Origin: Tatlockia sp.
GTDB lineage: Bacteria > Pseudomonadota > Gammaproteobacteria > Legionellales > Legionellaceae
Assembly: GCA_013697955.1 (NCBI GenBank)
Contig: JACCVV010000079.1
Coordinates: 1 to 64,000 of the forward strand
Direction: 5' to 3'
DNA length: 64,000 nt
Shown here: positions 1-6,590 of the stretch, piece by piece
Layout: each line of letters starts with the position of its first letter
How positions within the stretch are numbered: position 1 is the stretch's first letter
The notes under the pieces: model-generated
The model's database searches: none
Told to the model about the DNA's origin: nothing
The model's input: the letters and a program-made list of their open reading frames with translations, nothing else
Position numbers and translations under genes: made by a program

Positions 1-2
1 GT

Positions 3-332
3 TCTCACCAAGCTCAGCAAGCACAGCGTTCTCAACAAGCTCAGCAAGCACTACGTGCTCAACAAGCTCAGCAAGCACTACGTGCTCAACAAGCTCAGCA
101 AGCACTACGTGCTCAACAAGCTCAGCAAGCACTACGTGCTCAACAAGCTCAGCAAGCATTGCGGGCTCAACAAGCTCAGCAAGGAGTGCGGGCTCAGCAA
201 GCGCAGCGTACTCAACAACCGCAGCGTGCTCAACAACCGCAGCGTACTCAACAACCACAGCAGGTCCAGCGCCCAGTTGTTCAGCAGCGACAACCACCAC
301 CTCCGTTTCGCGGACCCAGTGGTCGGCGCTAG
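3..332 (+). CDS. C-terminal tail of a Gln/Ala-rich low-complexity protein (5' end outside window)
   Basis: The reading frame beginning at base 3 stays open from the window edge to a TAG at 330-332 and encodes repeats of the form RAQQAQQAL, then Q-P-Q-R units and a basic, proline-rich end (PPPPFRGPSGRR). Another frame across the same bases is also open, but it yields a Leu/Asn/Lys/Ser repeat with no natural ending. The Q/A/R frame fits known bacterial proteins whose C-termini are long glutamine-rich tails, for example the DUF3300 group. That family link is a guess from composition only. The folded part of the protein lies upstream of the window. Confidence 0.6.
   Translation, partial: SHQAQQAQRSQQAQQALRAQQAQQALRAQQAQQALRAQQAQQALRAQQAQQALRAQQAQQGVRAQQAQRTQQPQRAQQPQRTQQPQQVQRPVVQQRQPPPPFRGPSGRR
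33..185 (+). repeat. 27-bp tandem repeat within a coding tail
   Basis: The motif CAACAAGCTCAGCAAGCA starts at positions 33, 60, 87, 114 and 141, an exact 27-bp period. The copies become less perfect from about 155 onward. The period is a multiple of three, so copy-number changes keep the frame and add or remove a nine-residue block of the Gln/Ala-rich tail. Neighbouring 9- and 15-bp variants (CAGCGTGCTCAACAACCG-type) continue to about 260. Confidence 0.85.
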
Positions 333-469
333 CTGGGCTAACCGTTGGAATTTAAGACTGTCCAAATATCAACGGTTAGTTATAATTTGAGGTGGTAAAT
401 CTAACCATCTAAATTAGATAATTTCTATTTGCTCTGAAATTAAAAGTTATGTGGTAAAAGAGGCCTTAC

Positions 470-832
470 CCGAGCTATGCACCTGCTGCTTAACTCCATT
501 CAAAAAGAGATTGAATTTTTTAAAACCAATAATCCCCATTTCGATAGTAATTATGTTTTCTGACGATTCCATGGAACCGATTTATAAGGCGATTTCGTTG
601 GTGGTATAAAATATTTAAATACTATAGAGATAGAGGAATGCATAGGTCAAGATTGTATTGTTGAAGGAGAAGGTGTTTATTTTCGTCGTTTGATGAAAAG
701 GCAAAACGGCTATGCTCTGGTTTGTTTAAATGCCCAACTTCTCTCGATGATCCGGTTATTTTTTCAAAGAAACTTTTAGCAGCAACCCCTATTATCTGGC
801 ATCGTTGGAAATTCAAAAAGGGAATTTAATTT
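470..832 (+). pseudogene. Broken S24/LexA-like phage repressor (C-terminal peptidase domain)
   Basis: Moving between frames, the sequence reads IQKEIEFFKTNNPHF, then DDSMEPIYKG, DFVGGIKY, ECIGQDCIVEGEGVYF, RRLMKRQNGYALVCLNAQ, and ends PIIWHRWKF. DDSMEP is the serine-nucleophile motif of S24 (LexA/CI-like) autocleaving repressors, and KRQNGYALV holds the expected lysine region. At least two frameshifts break it: one just before DDSMEP and one where an aag-ggc run has lost a base near 587. No N-terminal helix-turn-helix is visible. With the integrase relic and tRNA remnant downstream, it looks like the repressor of a decayed prophage or integrative element. Confidence 0.7.
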
Positions 833-1014
833 CTTTTGCACCAAAAAAAGAGCTTCCAACTAACAGGCCCAACAATTTTCTAAATTCATTAACTGCTTCA
901 AAAAGTATGAAATTCATTTTCAATCCACCCATGAATGAAGTTTTCTAAAAGACTATGGCATTGCATTTTATAAACATCTTTATAAAAAGTGCATAAATTA
1001 CACATACTGCTCCC

Positions 1015-1948
1015 TTAGATTGCCCAATCTATTTTTTTTACAGCCTTAATTTTATGTTCAGGCGCCAAATGTGCATATCTTAATGTCATAGAAATATCAG
1101 AGTGACCCAATAACTCCCGAATGGTATTTAGATCTACTCCAGCCATCACCAACTTACTCGCAAAATGATGTCGCAAATCATGCCATCGAAAATGTGTAAT
1201 ATTTGCTTTTTTCAATAAAGATCCCCACGAACGTTTAACGTGGTTAAATGGTTGATTATTTTTACTTGAAAAAACCAATCCGTCTATTGTATGTGCTTTT
1301 TTTTGTAGATGATCCAAAATTTGATAAGCTTCATTATTGAGCGGGATAAAACGAGAATTTTTGTTTTTTGTAATTTTACCAGACAAAATTAGTGAGGCTT
1401 TTGGCAAACTCACCATTTCCCAAGTCAAATAAAATAACTCGCCTCGTCGTAACCCAGTGTTGATCGACAATAGCACCATAGGTAATAAGTAATCACAGCC
1501 ATTGTTCTCTGAAAGCTCAGCGCCATTGCTCTATAAGTGCAGGCGTTATTTCACCTAATGGTTTTGAAAAAAATGTCTTATAACATTTAGTAAGCCCTGC
1601 AAGATTTCTTGGCCATGTTTATGGGTTGATAAAACCCAGGCTTATAATTACTCTCAATAAATTCTTGTATTGTCTTAGGCTTATTAATCCCTTTTTGTGC
1701 TGTTGGCTCAATACCTTTGTTGGCATTACTTAGCACTTCAATAGCCTTTTACGAGATTGGGCTGCTGTGATAACACCCACTGTCCCAAGATTAATTTTTT
1801 TTCCTCTTTTGTATTGGCAAACGTAACGCATAGTACCTGATGGAAAAACTCTTATCATAAATCCTTTTAAATCAATATAATGGACTTCATATTCTATCTC
1901 TTAAGGAATTAGTTTTTTAATGAGTGTATTATTGATTTTTGCTTTCAT
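1015..1948 (-). pseudogene. int: Tyrosine recombinase (phage-type integrase), frameshifted
   Basis: The minus strand from an ATG at 1948 encodes an integrase start (MKAKINNTL) and an Arm DNA-binding domain (YIDLKGFMIRVFPSGTMRYV, YKRGKKINLGTVGV). It then breaks through an in-frame TAA near 1903 and several frameshifts between 1490 and 1780. The catalytic domain is an intact stretch at 1015-1479 with TGLRRGEL (Arg I), a lysine in the beta-hairpin (GKITKNKNSRF), HDLRHHFAS (His-x-x-Arg) and LLGHSDISMTLRYAH with the nucleophile tyrosine. The fragment could be expressed from an internal ATG but lacks the core-binding domain, so recombination activity is unlikely. It lies about 250 bp from a tRNA remnant, the usual place for such an enzyme. 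Confidence 0.85.
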
Positions 1949-2198
1949 ATATTAATCTATTAATTGTTGTTATATTCAAAACCCTTCACCTTATAGGCAT
2001 CTAAAATCTAAAGCGTGCAATTGTTTTTAAACAATTGAACATAGCCAATTTCTATTAAGAATTTTGTTTGAATTTACTTTGATATCCAGCCGTGTGATTG
2101 AACTGCGACCTAATCAGCAATACACTCTCGCGGTGTGTGAGCATTAAAAATTCCAGATAGGTTCGTGATGAAATAAACAATTTTCTAAGAAACAATAG

Positions 2199-2249
2199 CG
2201 GAGCGCCTTCGGGAGGCAGGGGTCGCAGGTTCGATTCCTGTCACTCCGA
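2199..2249 (+). pseudogene. tRNA-Pro(CGG) remnant, probable attachment-site copy
   Basis: The sequence holds an anticodon loop TTCGGGA with 3' stem GGCAG, a T arm with GGTTCGATTCC, and an acceptor 3' strand CACTCCGA. A complementary CGGAGCG stands at 2199-2205, but the D arm and the 5' side of the anticodon stem are missing, so it cannot fold as a full tRNA. Integrases of this type recombine at the 3' half of tRNA genes and leave such a half-copy at the far end of the island. This one probably marks the distal att site of the element whose int and repressor relics lie just upstream. Confidence 0.7.
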
Positions 2250-2289
2250 TCATTTTAATTCAAACCGCCTCGAAAATTTCATTATTTCC

Positions 2290-2661
2290 CTAAAAGGCAA
2301 ACTTGAAACCCCTTATCTCAAATCTACATAAATCAATGCCAGCCCTACATGAATCGGAAAAATTCCAGTTGTTACCAGGAGGCTTACCCAAGGGTTCCCA
2401 TTTCGTAAAGGAACGAGATATTAATGTCGATACTATATTATCATCGGTATAGCAACACTCAACCTGACCCAAAGTGATTATGCTTACTGATACCCATTTA
2501 ACGACTTTTGTAACATTGTCTGAAAGCATCATGCGGCCAATTTTAGTATCGAAGATTTCGGTTCCAAATCGCCCATTAAACCTTGGCGTAGAATTGACAT
2601 ACTCGGGTGTGGGGCAAGTTAATCCATTAGATAATTGGGCTGAGGTCGAAAAAGAGAGCAT
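2290..2661 (-). CDS. Small secreted Cys-containing protein (DUF3757-like)
   Basis: From the ATG at 2661 the protein has 123 residues. A hydrophobic lead (MLSFSTSAQ) is followed by LTCPTPEYV and later CCYTDD, a pattern shared with the proteins at 58829-59224 and 60982-61419. The start is unclear. Codons upstream of this ATG continue a better signal peptide (FQKTIFIALSMLSFSTSAQ), but the only start-like codon there is an ATT at 2697, before an in-frame TAA. Either ATT is used, or the original start has been lost and the protein is poorly exported. The family name is inferred from layout (signal peptide, CP motif, C-Y motif, about 125 residues); function is unknown. Confidence 0.55.
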   Translation of the reverse strand: MLSFSTSAQLSNGLTCPTPEYVNSTPRFNGRFGTEIFDTKIGRMMLSDNVTKVVKWVSVSIITLGQVECCYTDDNIVSTLISRSFTKWEPLGKPPGNNWNFSDSCRAGIDLCRFEIRGFKFAF

Positions 2662-2917
2662 AGATAATGCTATAAAAATCGTTTTTTGAAATTGAATTGC
2701 ACGGCGATAATTCCTTGTTTAACGGGTACTAATCCTCTAGATCAAAAAAAATAAACTATTATGGAATCAAAAAGTAGCTGGCTAAAAGTTTGATAGCGAA
2801 TAGGATTTGCTTTTCCCAATACCAATTTTTCTATTTAAAGATTATTATTTTAGAAACCTAAACAATTGTACTTTTGCGATTTAATATACAAAAGCGCAAT
2901 CAATAAATGGATTTCAA

Positions 2918-3958
2918 TTGAATACTGTCAAATCAAAATGGGAACTTCAGGTTTTAGCAATTCTTGCCTTAATATTCGGCATAAAATACACACAACCCGT
3001 TTTATTTCCGATACTTTTTTCCTTTTTTTTATACCTACTGGTGAGTCCCATTTACGAATGGTTAGTCAAAGTTAAAATTCCTAAAGTAGCCGCTGCTGCA
3101 TTAATAATTTTCAGTTTTTTAGGCCTGATTAGCTCCGCAATCACCTTTTTCGTGCAACCAGCAACCCAATGGGTTGGAAACGCGCCAGCAAACATTAAAA
3201 TTATTGAGCAAAAGTTCAATTTTGTGAAAAATTCTTTGGGGAAATTGTCTAAGGTTGCAGAAACCGCTCAAAACATGACGGAAGTAACCCAGGATAAAAA
3301 CAAGATCAAAGTAACAACTCGAGAGTCAAGTCTAGGTTCTTCTTTGTTTGATCTAACTACAAACATCATTATTATGCTTTTTACTATTCTGATCTTTTTA
3401 TTCTTTTTCTTACTCTATTTCAAACAGTTCATCCGAAATCTTGAACAAGTAATTCATAACCGGCGTAGGACGGCAAAAGAAAATGCCTTTCTAACCTCTC
3501 TTAAAAATGAAGTCTCCGATTATATGTTCACTTTTACGCTCATTTGCGCAGGGCTTGGTGTTATTATGGGTTTTGTTTTTTGGATATTAGGAATGCCTAA
3601 CCCAATACTTTGGGGTGGGATGGTGATGCTTCTGACCTATATCCCTTATGTAGGTCATCTTATTGGAATCATAACGATCTTTTTTATTTCTTTGATTACT
3701 TTTGATTCCTACTTCAGTATTTTTGCACCGCCAATTATATATTTTTTATTCACTGTATTAGAAGGTCAATTTATAACACCGATTTTGCTGGGAAGCCGTT
3801 TGGATATAAACCCTTTACTCATATTTCTCAATATCTTTCTTTGGTCTTGGTTATGGGGAATAGCTGGAATATTTATTTCTGTCCCGCCACTCATTATGAT
3901 TAAAATCATTCTTGAACATCTTAAAACTGACGTAAAATATGAATTATTGCTGATATAA
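2918..3958 (+). CDS. AI-2E family (PerM/UPF0118) membrane transporter
   Basis: This 346-residue protein has the arrangement of AI-2E/PerM permeases: two to three N-terminal membrane helices, a soluble central segment (about 95-150) and a C-terminal bundle. The C-terminal part carries GMPNPILWGGMVMLLTYIPYVG and EGQFITPILLGSRLDINPL, both hallmarks of the family. Members are inner-membrane transporters, some exporting autoinducer-2, others acting in Na+/H+ exchange; the substrate here cannot be told. The chosen start is a TTG at 2918 with only a weak upstream ribosome site. The frame also stays open further upstream, so the true start may be slightly earlier. Confidence 0.8.
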   Translation: MNTVKSKWELQVLAILALIFGIKYTQPVLFPILFSFFLYLLVSPIYEWLVKVKIPKVAAAALIIFSFLGLISSAITFFVQPATQWVGNAPANIKIIEQKFNFVKNSLGKLSKVAETAQNMTEVTQDKNKIKVTTRESSLGSSLFDLTTNIIIMLFTILIFLFFFLLYFKQFIRNLEQVIHNRRRTAKENAFLTSLKNEVSDYMFTFTLICAGLGVIMGFVFWILGMPNPILWGGMVMLLTYIPYVGHLIGIITIFFISLITFDSYFSIFAPPIIYFLFTVLEGQFITPILLGSRLDINPLLIFLNIFLWSWLWGIAGIFISVPPLIMIKIILEHLKTDVKYELLLI

Positions 3959-3960
3959 AA

Positions 3961-3993
3961 AATGAGTTTATCTTGTAAAAAGATAAACTCATT
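3961..3993. terminator. Bidirectional hairpin terminator
   Basis: Perfect 14-bp arms AATGAGTTTATCTT / AAGATAAACTCATT flank the loop GTAAA. On the minus strand the hairpin is followed by six T's, so it should end transcripts of the gene at 4015-4272. It also lies directly after the permease stop codon on the plus strand. Confidence 0.8.
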
Positions 3994-4014
3994 CAGTTAT
4001 ATATTATTTATATA

Positions 4015-4272
4015 TTATGGTTTTTTGTAATCACAAGTGATTTGGGTGCAATCACGGCAATTTTGCATTGCGTGTTTAGACATTTTAGTTAGTGAACCTG
4101 GTTTCATATGTTCTGAGGAAGTACTAGATGAATTTTGCACTTCACTAGCATTAGTAGTACAAGTCCAACCATTCTGCATATCAGTTTTTGGATTTGCAGA
4201 TGAAGCGGCAAAACCTACTGAAGAAGCTAGAATTAAGCCACCGCCAACTAACATAGAGATAATAGTTTTCAT
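4015..4272 (-). CDS. Small secreted Cys-rich protein, unknown
   Basis: The ATG at 4272 has a good ribosome site (AAGGA, 8 bases before) and starts a clear signal peptide (MKTIISMLVGGGLILASSVG) cut near GFAA-SSANP. The frame is open further upstream, but that extension is rich in charged residues and lacks a ribosome site, so the internal start is preferred. The mature part of about 60 residues holds four cysteines (GWTCTTN, MQNCRDCTQ, ITCDYK), suggesting two disulfides in the periplasm or outside the cell. I do not recognise a family. It runs into the hairpin at 3961-3993. Confidence 0.6.
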   Translation of the reverse strand: MKTIISMLVGGGLILASSVGFAASSANPKTDMQNGWTCTTNASEVQNSSSTSSEHMKPGSLTKMSKHAMQNCRDCTQITCDYKKP

Positions 4273-4471
4273 AATTTTTTTCCTTATATTTAAAGTTCTT
4301 TTCCATACTAACCATCTTAATCTTAGTATTTGTAATGCAAAATACAAACTTATTTTTTCAACTTTAACGATATCAATTGAAAACAAATGAAAAAAATAGG
4401 ACTATAATTAATGCAAGCCCAAAGACTTGGCCAATTTAAATAAACGTTTTATCTTAAATAAGGAGATTATC

Positions 4472-4552
4472 ATGGGATACATACTCGGTTGGCTTCTAGG
4501 TATTCCAATAAGTATTTTGCTTTTAATCTGGCTTTTTTCTCATATCTTTTAA
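4472..4552 (+). CDS. 26-residue single-span membrane peptide
   Basis: A very strong ribosome site (AAGGAG, 6 bases) precedes an ATG and a 26-codon frame that starts MGYILGWLLGIPISILLL, essentially one transmembrane helix ending HIF. Small proteins of this shape are common beside stress and envelope genes in gammaproteobacteria, but no function is assigned. The next gene starts 40 bases downstream with its own ribosome site, so the two are probably co-transcribed. Confidence 0.6.
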   Translation: MGYILGWLLGIPISILLLIWLFSHIF

Positions 4553-4591
4553 ATAACCCTAATAAATAATCGAATCTGCAAGGAGAGCAAC

Positions 4592-5275
4592 ATGCATAAA
4601 GAACCAGATATATCCAGAGGGGTACATCATCCTGATCTAACCCGTGACATGCACCATTCTGATCTTTCAAGGGATGTTCACCACGGTAATTATTCCGATA
4701 AACGCATTTCCTGGTCCGCCATTGTAATTGGCGCCTTAATTGCCTTAGGCCTTAGCTTCTTATTAAATCTATTTAGTATGGCCATTGGTTTAAGTGCTTA
4801 TAGTGCAGATGGACCTGGTAATGATTCAGGAGAAGCGATAGCACTAGGTGGATTAATAGGATTGCTGATTGGTACAATTGCCTCCATGCTAGCAGCTGGT
4901 TACGCTGCTGGTTACCTGGGTCGCTTGTTTTGTCCTAGACGAAATCTTGGTATTCTCTATGGTTTCAGCACTTGGACTCTTTCACTTGTATTAGCGGCGG
5001 TAATTGCTGTGCCACTTGCTAATATGGTGAAAAATACAACTCATGGTTCTGCACCTGCGGCTTCAGTTCAACCAACTAAATCCACCTCTGCAGATGATGT
5101 TTCTGTTCAAACTAAATCAAGTGGAGCAGGAGATACTCAAGCAGCCAATGTGAAAGCTCCGGCTAAAACAATGGCATGGGGATTATTTTCTATGTTTACT
5201 CTGTTTTTCCTTGGTGCGGTGGCCTGTTGTCTTGGCGCTCATTGGGGCATGAGTTGCAAACGAGAAGATGATTAA
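4592..5275 (+). CDS. Multi-pass inner-membrane protein with His-rich N-terminal repeats
   Basis: The start is an ATG after GGAGAG. The first 37 residues hold three near-repeats (GVHHPDLTRDM, MHHSDLSRDV, VHHGNYSDK) and should face the cytoplasm. Helices follow at about 42-67, 85-107 and 120-142 (rich in Gly and Ala), then a Thr/Ser/Ala/Lys linker (150-190) and a last helix near 195-215 ending in GMSCKREDD. The His-His repeats could bind metal, but that is speculation. The family is not recognised. A strong terminator follows at once, so this gene ends the short transcript that starts with the 26-residue peptide. Confidence 0.65.
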   Translation: MHKEPDISRGVHHPDLTRDMHHSDLSRDVHHGNYSDKRISWSAIVIGALIALGLSFLLNLFSMAIGLSAYSADGPGNDSGEAIALGGLIGLLIGTIASMLAAGYAAGYLGRLFCPRRNLGILYGFSTWTLSLVLAAVIAVPLANMVKNTTHGSAPAASVQPTKSTSADDVSVQTKSSGAGDTQAANVKAPAKTMAWGLFSMFTLFFLGAVACCLGAHWGMSCKREDD

Positions 5276-5283
5276 AACCTTTT

Positions 5284-5322
5284 CTAATGTAGGCGTTTTA
5301 CACGCCTACATTAGATTTTTTT
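5284..5322 (+). terminator. Rho-independent terminator
   Basis: Arms CTAATGTAGGCGT (5284-5296) and ACGCCTACATTAG (5302-5314) enclose TTTAC and are followed by a run of seven T's. It ends the transcript of the membrane protein at 4592-5275. Confidence 0.9.
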
Positions 5323-5333
5323 GAGAGAGAGTT

Positions 5334-5468
5334 ATGTCGACAAAAGAAGATCCAACCATCCCACCTGAACCACCTTTGGAAGAGCCGCCATTACCTGATT
5401 CATACGAACCTACCCCCAATGAAACGCCTGAGCCTGAACCGATTAAAGAACCAGAGCCAAGATCTTAA
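5334..5468 (+). CDS. 44-residue Pro/Glu-rich small protein
   Basis: The frame starts ATG after a purine run (GAGAGAG) and encodes MSTKEDPTIPPEPPLEEPPL, then more P-E-P repeats, ending PEPRS. It is acidic and proline-rich, probably disordered, and has no hydrophobic segment. Its stop overlaps by four bases the stop of the convergent PRC-barrel gene at 5465-5824. Similar short PE-rich proteins occur near stress genes, but function is unknown and the call rests on the start context and clean composition. Confidence 0.5.
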   Translation: MSTKEDPTIPPEPPLEEPPLPDSYEPTPNETPEPEPIKEPEPRS

Positions 5469-5824
5469 TGTTGATCAGGGTAGCGAATATTGACTCTATA
5501 ATAGTTATAAATTGAATTGGTCCATGCCAAATCAGACATATTCGGCCAATGATCTTTGTCAAAATAAGGCGATTTTTCCAATATTTCTTTTTTAATTTTT
5601 ATCTTGAAACAGTCCATGGAATTATCAAAAGAAATCAGGGACCAAGGCAAGGCAAAACGTTTATCACATCCTCTTAAAAAGCCTCCCAAGGATAGAATAA
5701 CGAACGCTATTCTTCCATGTAGTTTATCCAACATAATGGCCTCAATTTTCCCTAATTTTTCACCGAGATCAGATCGAACTTCAACCCCAACTATATTGTC
5801 AGAATTCACAATCTTACCAAGCAT
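5465..5824 (-). CDS. PRC-barrel domain protein (copy 1)
   Basis: The ATG at 5824 lies 5 bases after GAGGAG; a GTG two codons upstream would sit on the ribosome site and is rejected. The 119-residue protein is a single PRC-barrel domain (GVEVRSDLGEKLGKIEAIML, LHGRIAFVILSLGGFL), then a C-terminal FDKDHWPNMS-DLAWTNSIYNYY segment. PRC barrels are small beta barrels found in RNA-processing, photosynthetic and stress proteins, often as binding modules. It is clearly paralogous to 6000-6341 on the other strand. Compared with that copy it has RGCDKRFALPW where copy 2 has GMGDKLFAMPW. Confidence 0.85.
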   Translation of the reverse strand: MLGKIVNSDNIVGVEVRSDLGEKLGKIEAIMLDKLHGRIAFVILSLGGFLRGCDKRFALPWSLISFDNSMDCFKIKIKKEILEKSPYFDKDHWPNMSDLAWTNSIYNYYRVNIRYPDQH

Positions 5825-5999
5825 TATCACTCCTCAATGATTATCTATAATCTTAATTATAGTCTTTCTCAATGAGACAGAATTTTTTATCATTTGTGTT
5901 ATTGAATTTTCTGATCTAATCTAAATAGGGTTACTGTAAAAATTTTTTATATTAACTTATTGATTTTTAAGGATATATCAACCTTTAAGGAGACTTAGG

Positions 6000-6341
6000 A
6001 TGACTTTACAAATTGTAAACTCGGATGATGTTGTTGGCGTTGATGTAGAAAACACTCAAGGTGAAAATTTAGGAAAAATCGAAGCCTTAATGCTTGATAA
6101 ATTATCTGGGAAAGTAGCCTATGTGGTTTTATCTTTTGGTGGTTTTTTAGGTATGGGTGATAAATTATTTGCTATGCCTTGGCATATCTTTTCTTACAAT
6201 CCAGAAAGAGAAAAATTTGTTATTTCTTTATCAAAAGAGAAGTTACAAAATTCACCAGGATTTGACAAGGATCATTGGCCTGATATGAGTTCGTCTTCAT
6301 GGACAAATTCAATAAGAGATTATTATCGCGATCTTCGATAG
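6000..6341 (+). CDS. PRC-barrel domain protein (copy 2)
   Basis: An ideal ribosome site (AAGGAG) precedes the ATG. The 113-residue protein has the same layout as the divergent copy at 5465-5824: GVDVENTQGENLGKIEALML, KVAYVVLSFGGFLGMGDKLF, and FDKDHWPDMS with TNSIRDYYRD at the end. The two copies share the FDKDHWP and TNSI blocks, so they come from one duplication followed by inversion. Members of this group are often induced by stress in environmental bacteria. The gene ends at a bidirectional hairpin shared with the small gene at 6376-6537. Confidence 0.88.
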   Translation: MTLQIVNSDDVVGVDVENTQGENLGKIEALMLDKLSGKVAYVVLSFGGFLGMGDKLFAMPWHIFSYNPEREKFVISLSKEKLQNSPGFDKDHWPDMSSSSWTNSIRDYYRDLR

Positions 6342-6351
6342 TTTAAAGATA

Positions 6352-6377
6352 AAAAAGCACCTTAACTGGTGCTTTTT
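6352..6377. terminator. Bidirectional terminator between convergent genes
   Basis: AAAAAGCACC (6352-6361) and GGTGCTTTTT (6368-6377) form a stem around TTAACT with A/T runs on both sides, so it can end transcription in both directions: the PRC-barrel gene from the left and the 53-residue gene from the right. Confidence 0.85.
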
Positions 6378-6537
6378 ATTTACCTTTTTTACCGCCATGA
6401 TCCTGTTTATTTACCGTTTTCCAAGCTCGTTCTTCAGCTTCTTTTTTCGAGACGCTTTTTTTCTCATAGCCTTCCTCAATGTGTTCTGCCTTACGTTTTT
6501 GCTTATCCGTGTATTTTGATTTATCTCCTTGCGGCAT
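6376..6537 (-). CDS. 53-residue conserved basic protein ('plasmid stabilization protein' type)
   Basis: The minus-strand ATG at 6537 follows AAAAGGAGACTGT, an excellent ribosome site. The product starts MPQGDKSKYTDKQKRKAEHI, continues EEGYEKKSVSKKEAEERAW, and ends in a Gly/Lys tail (GGKKGK). This pattern (GDKSxYTDKQKRxAEHIEEGYE...AWxTVNK) is a widespread small-protein family often annotated as a plasmid stabilization protein; its real function is unknown. It lies just downstream of ligD on the same strand, about 50 bases away, and may be read with it. Confidence 0.8.
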   Translation of the reverse strand: MPQGDKSKYTDKQKRKAEHIEEGYEKKSVSKKEAEERAWKTVNKQDHGGKKGK

Positions 6538-6590
6538 ACAGTCTCCTTTTCGGTTGTAAAAAATCTTTCAATTGGTTATAGCCAATCTCC

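Noticed and set aside
33-185. Regular 27-bp repeats that could suggest a CRISPR array
   Set aside because: Units are directly joined without unique spacers and are in frame with an open coding tail, so it is a coding tandem repeat.
55-390. Open frame coding a Leu/Asn/Lys/Ser repeat protein
   Set aside because: It is the repeat read in another frame; the Gln/Ala/Arg frame starting at base 3 has a natural protein composition and end.
4470-4670. Minus-strand open frame of 66 residues
   Set aside because: It overlaps the well-started 26-residue peptide and the membrane protein at 4592 in antisense; no start context.
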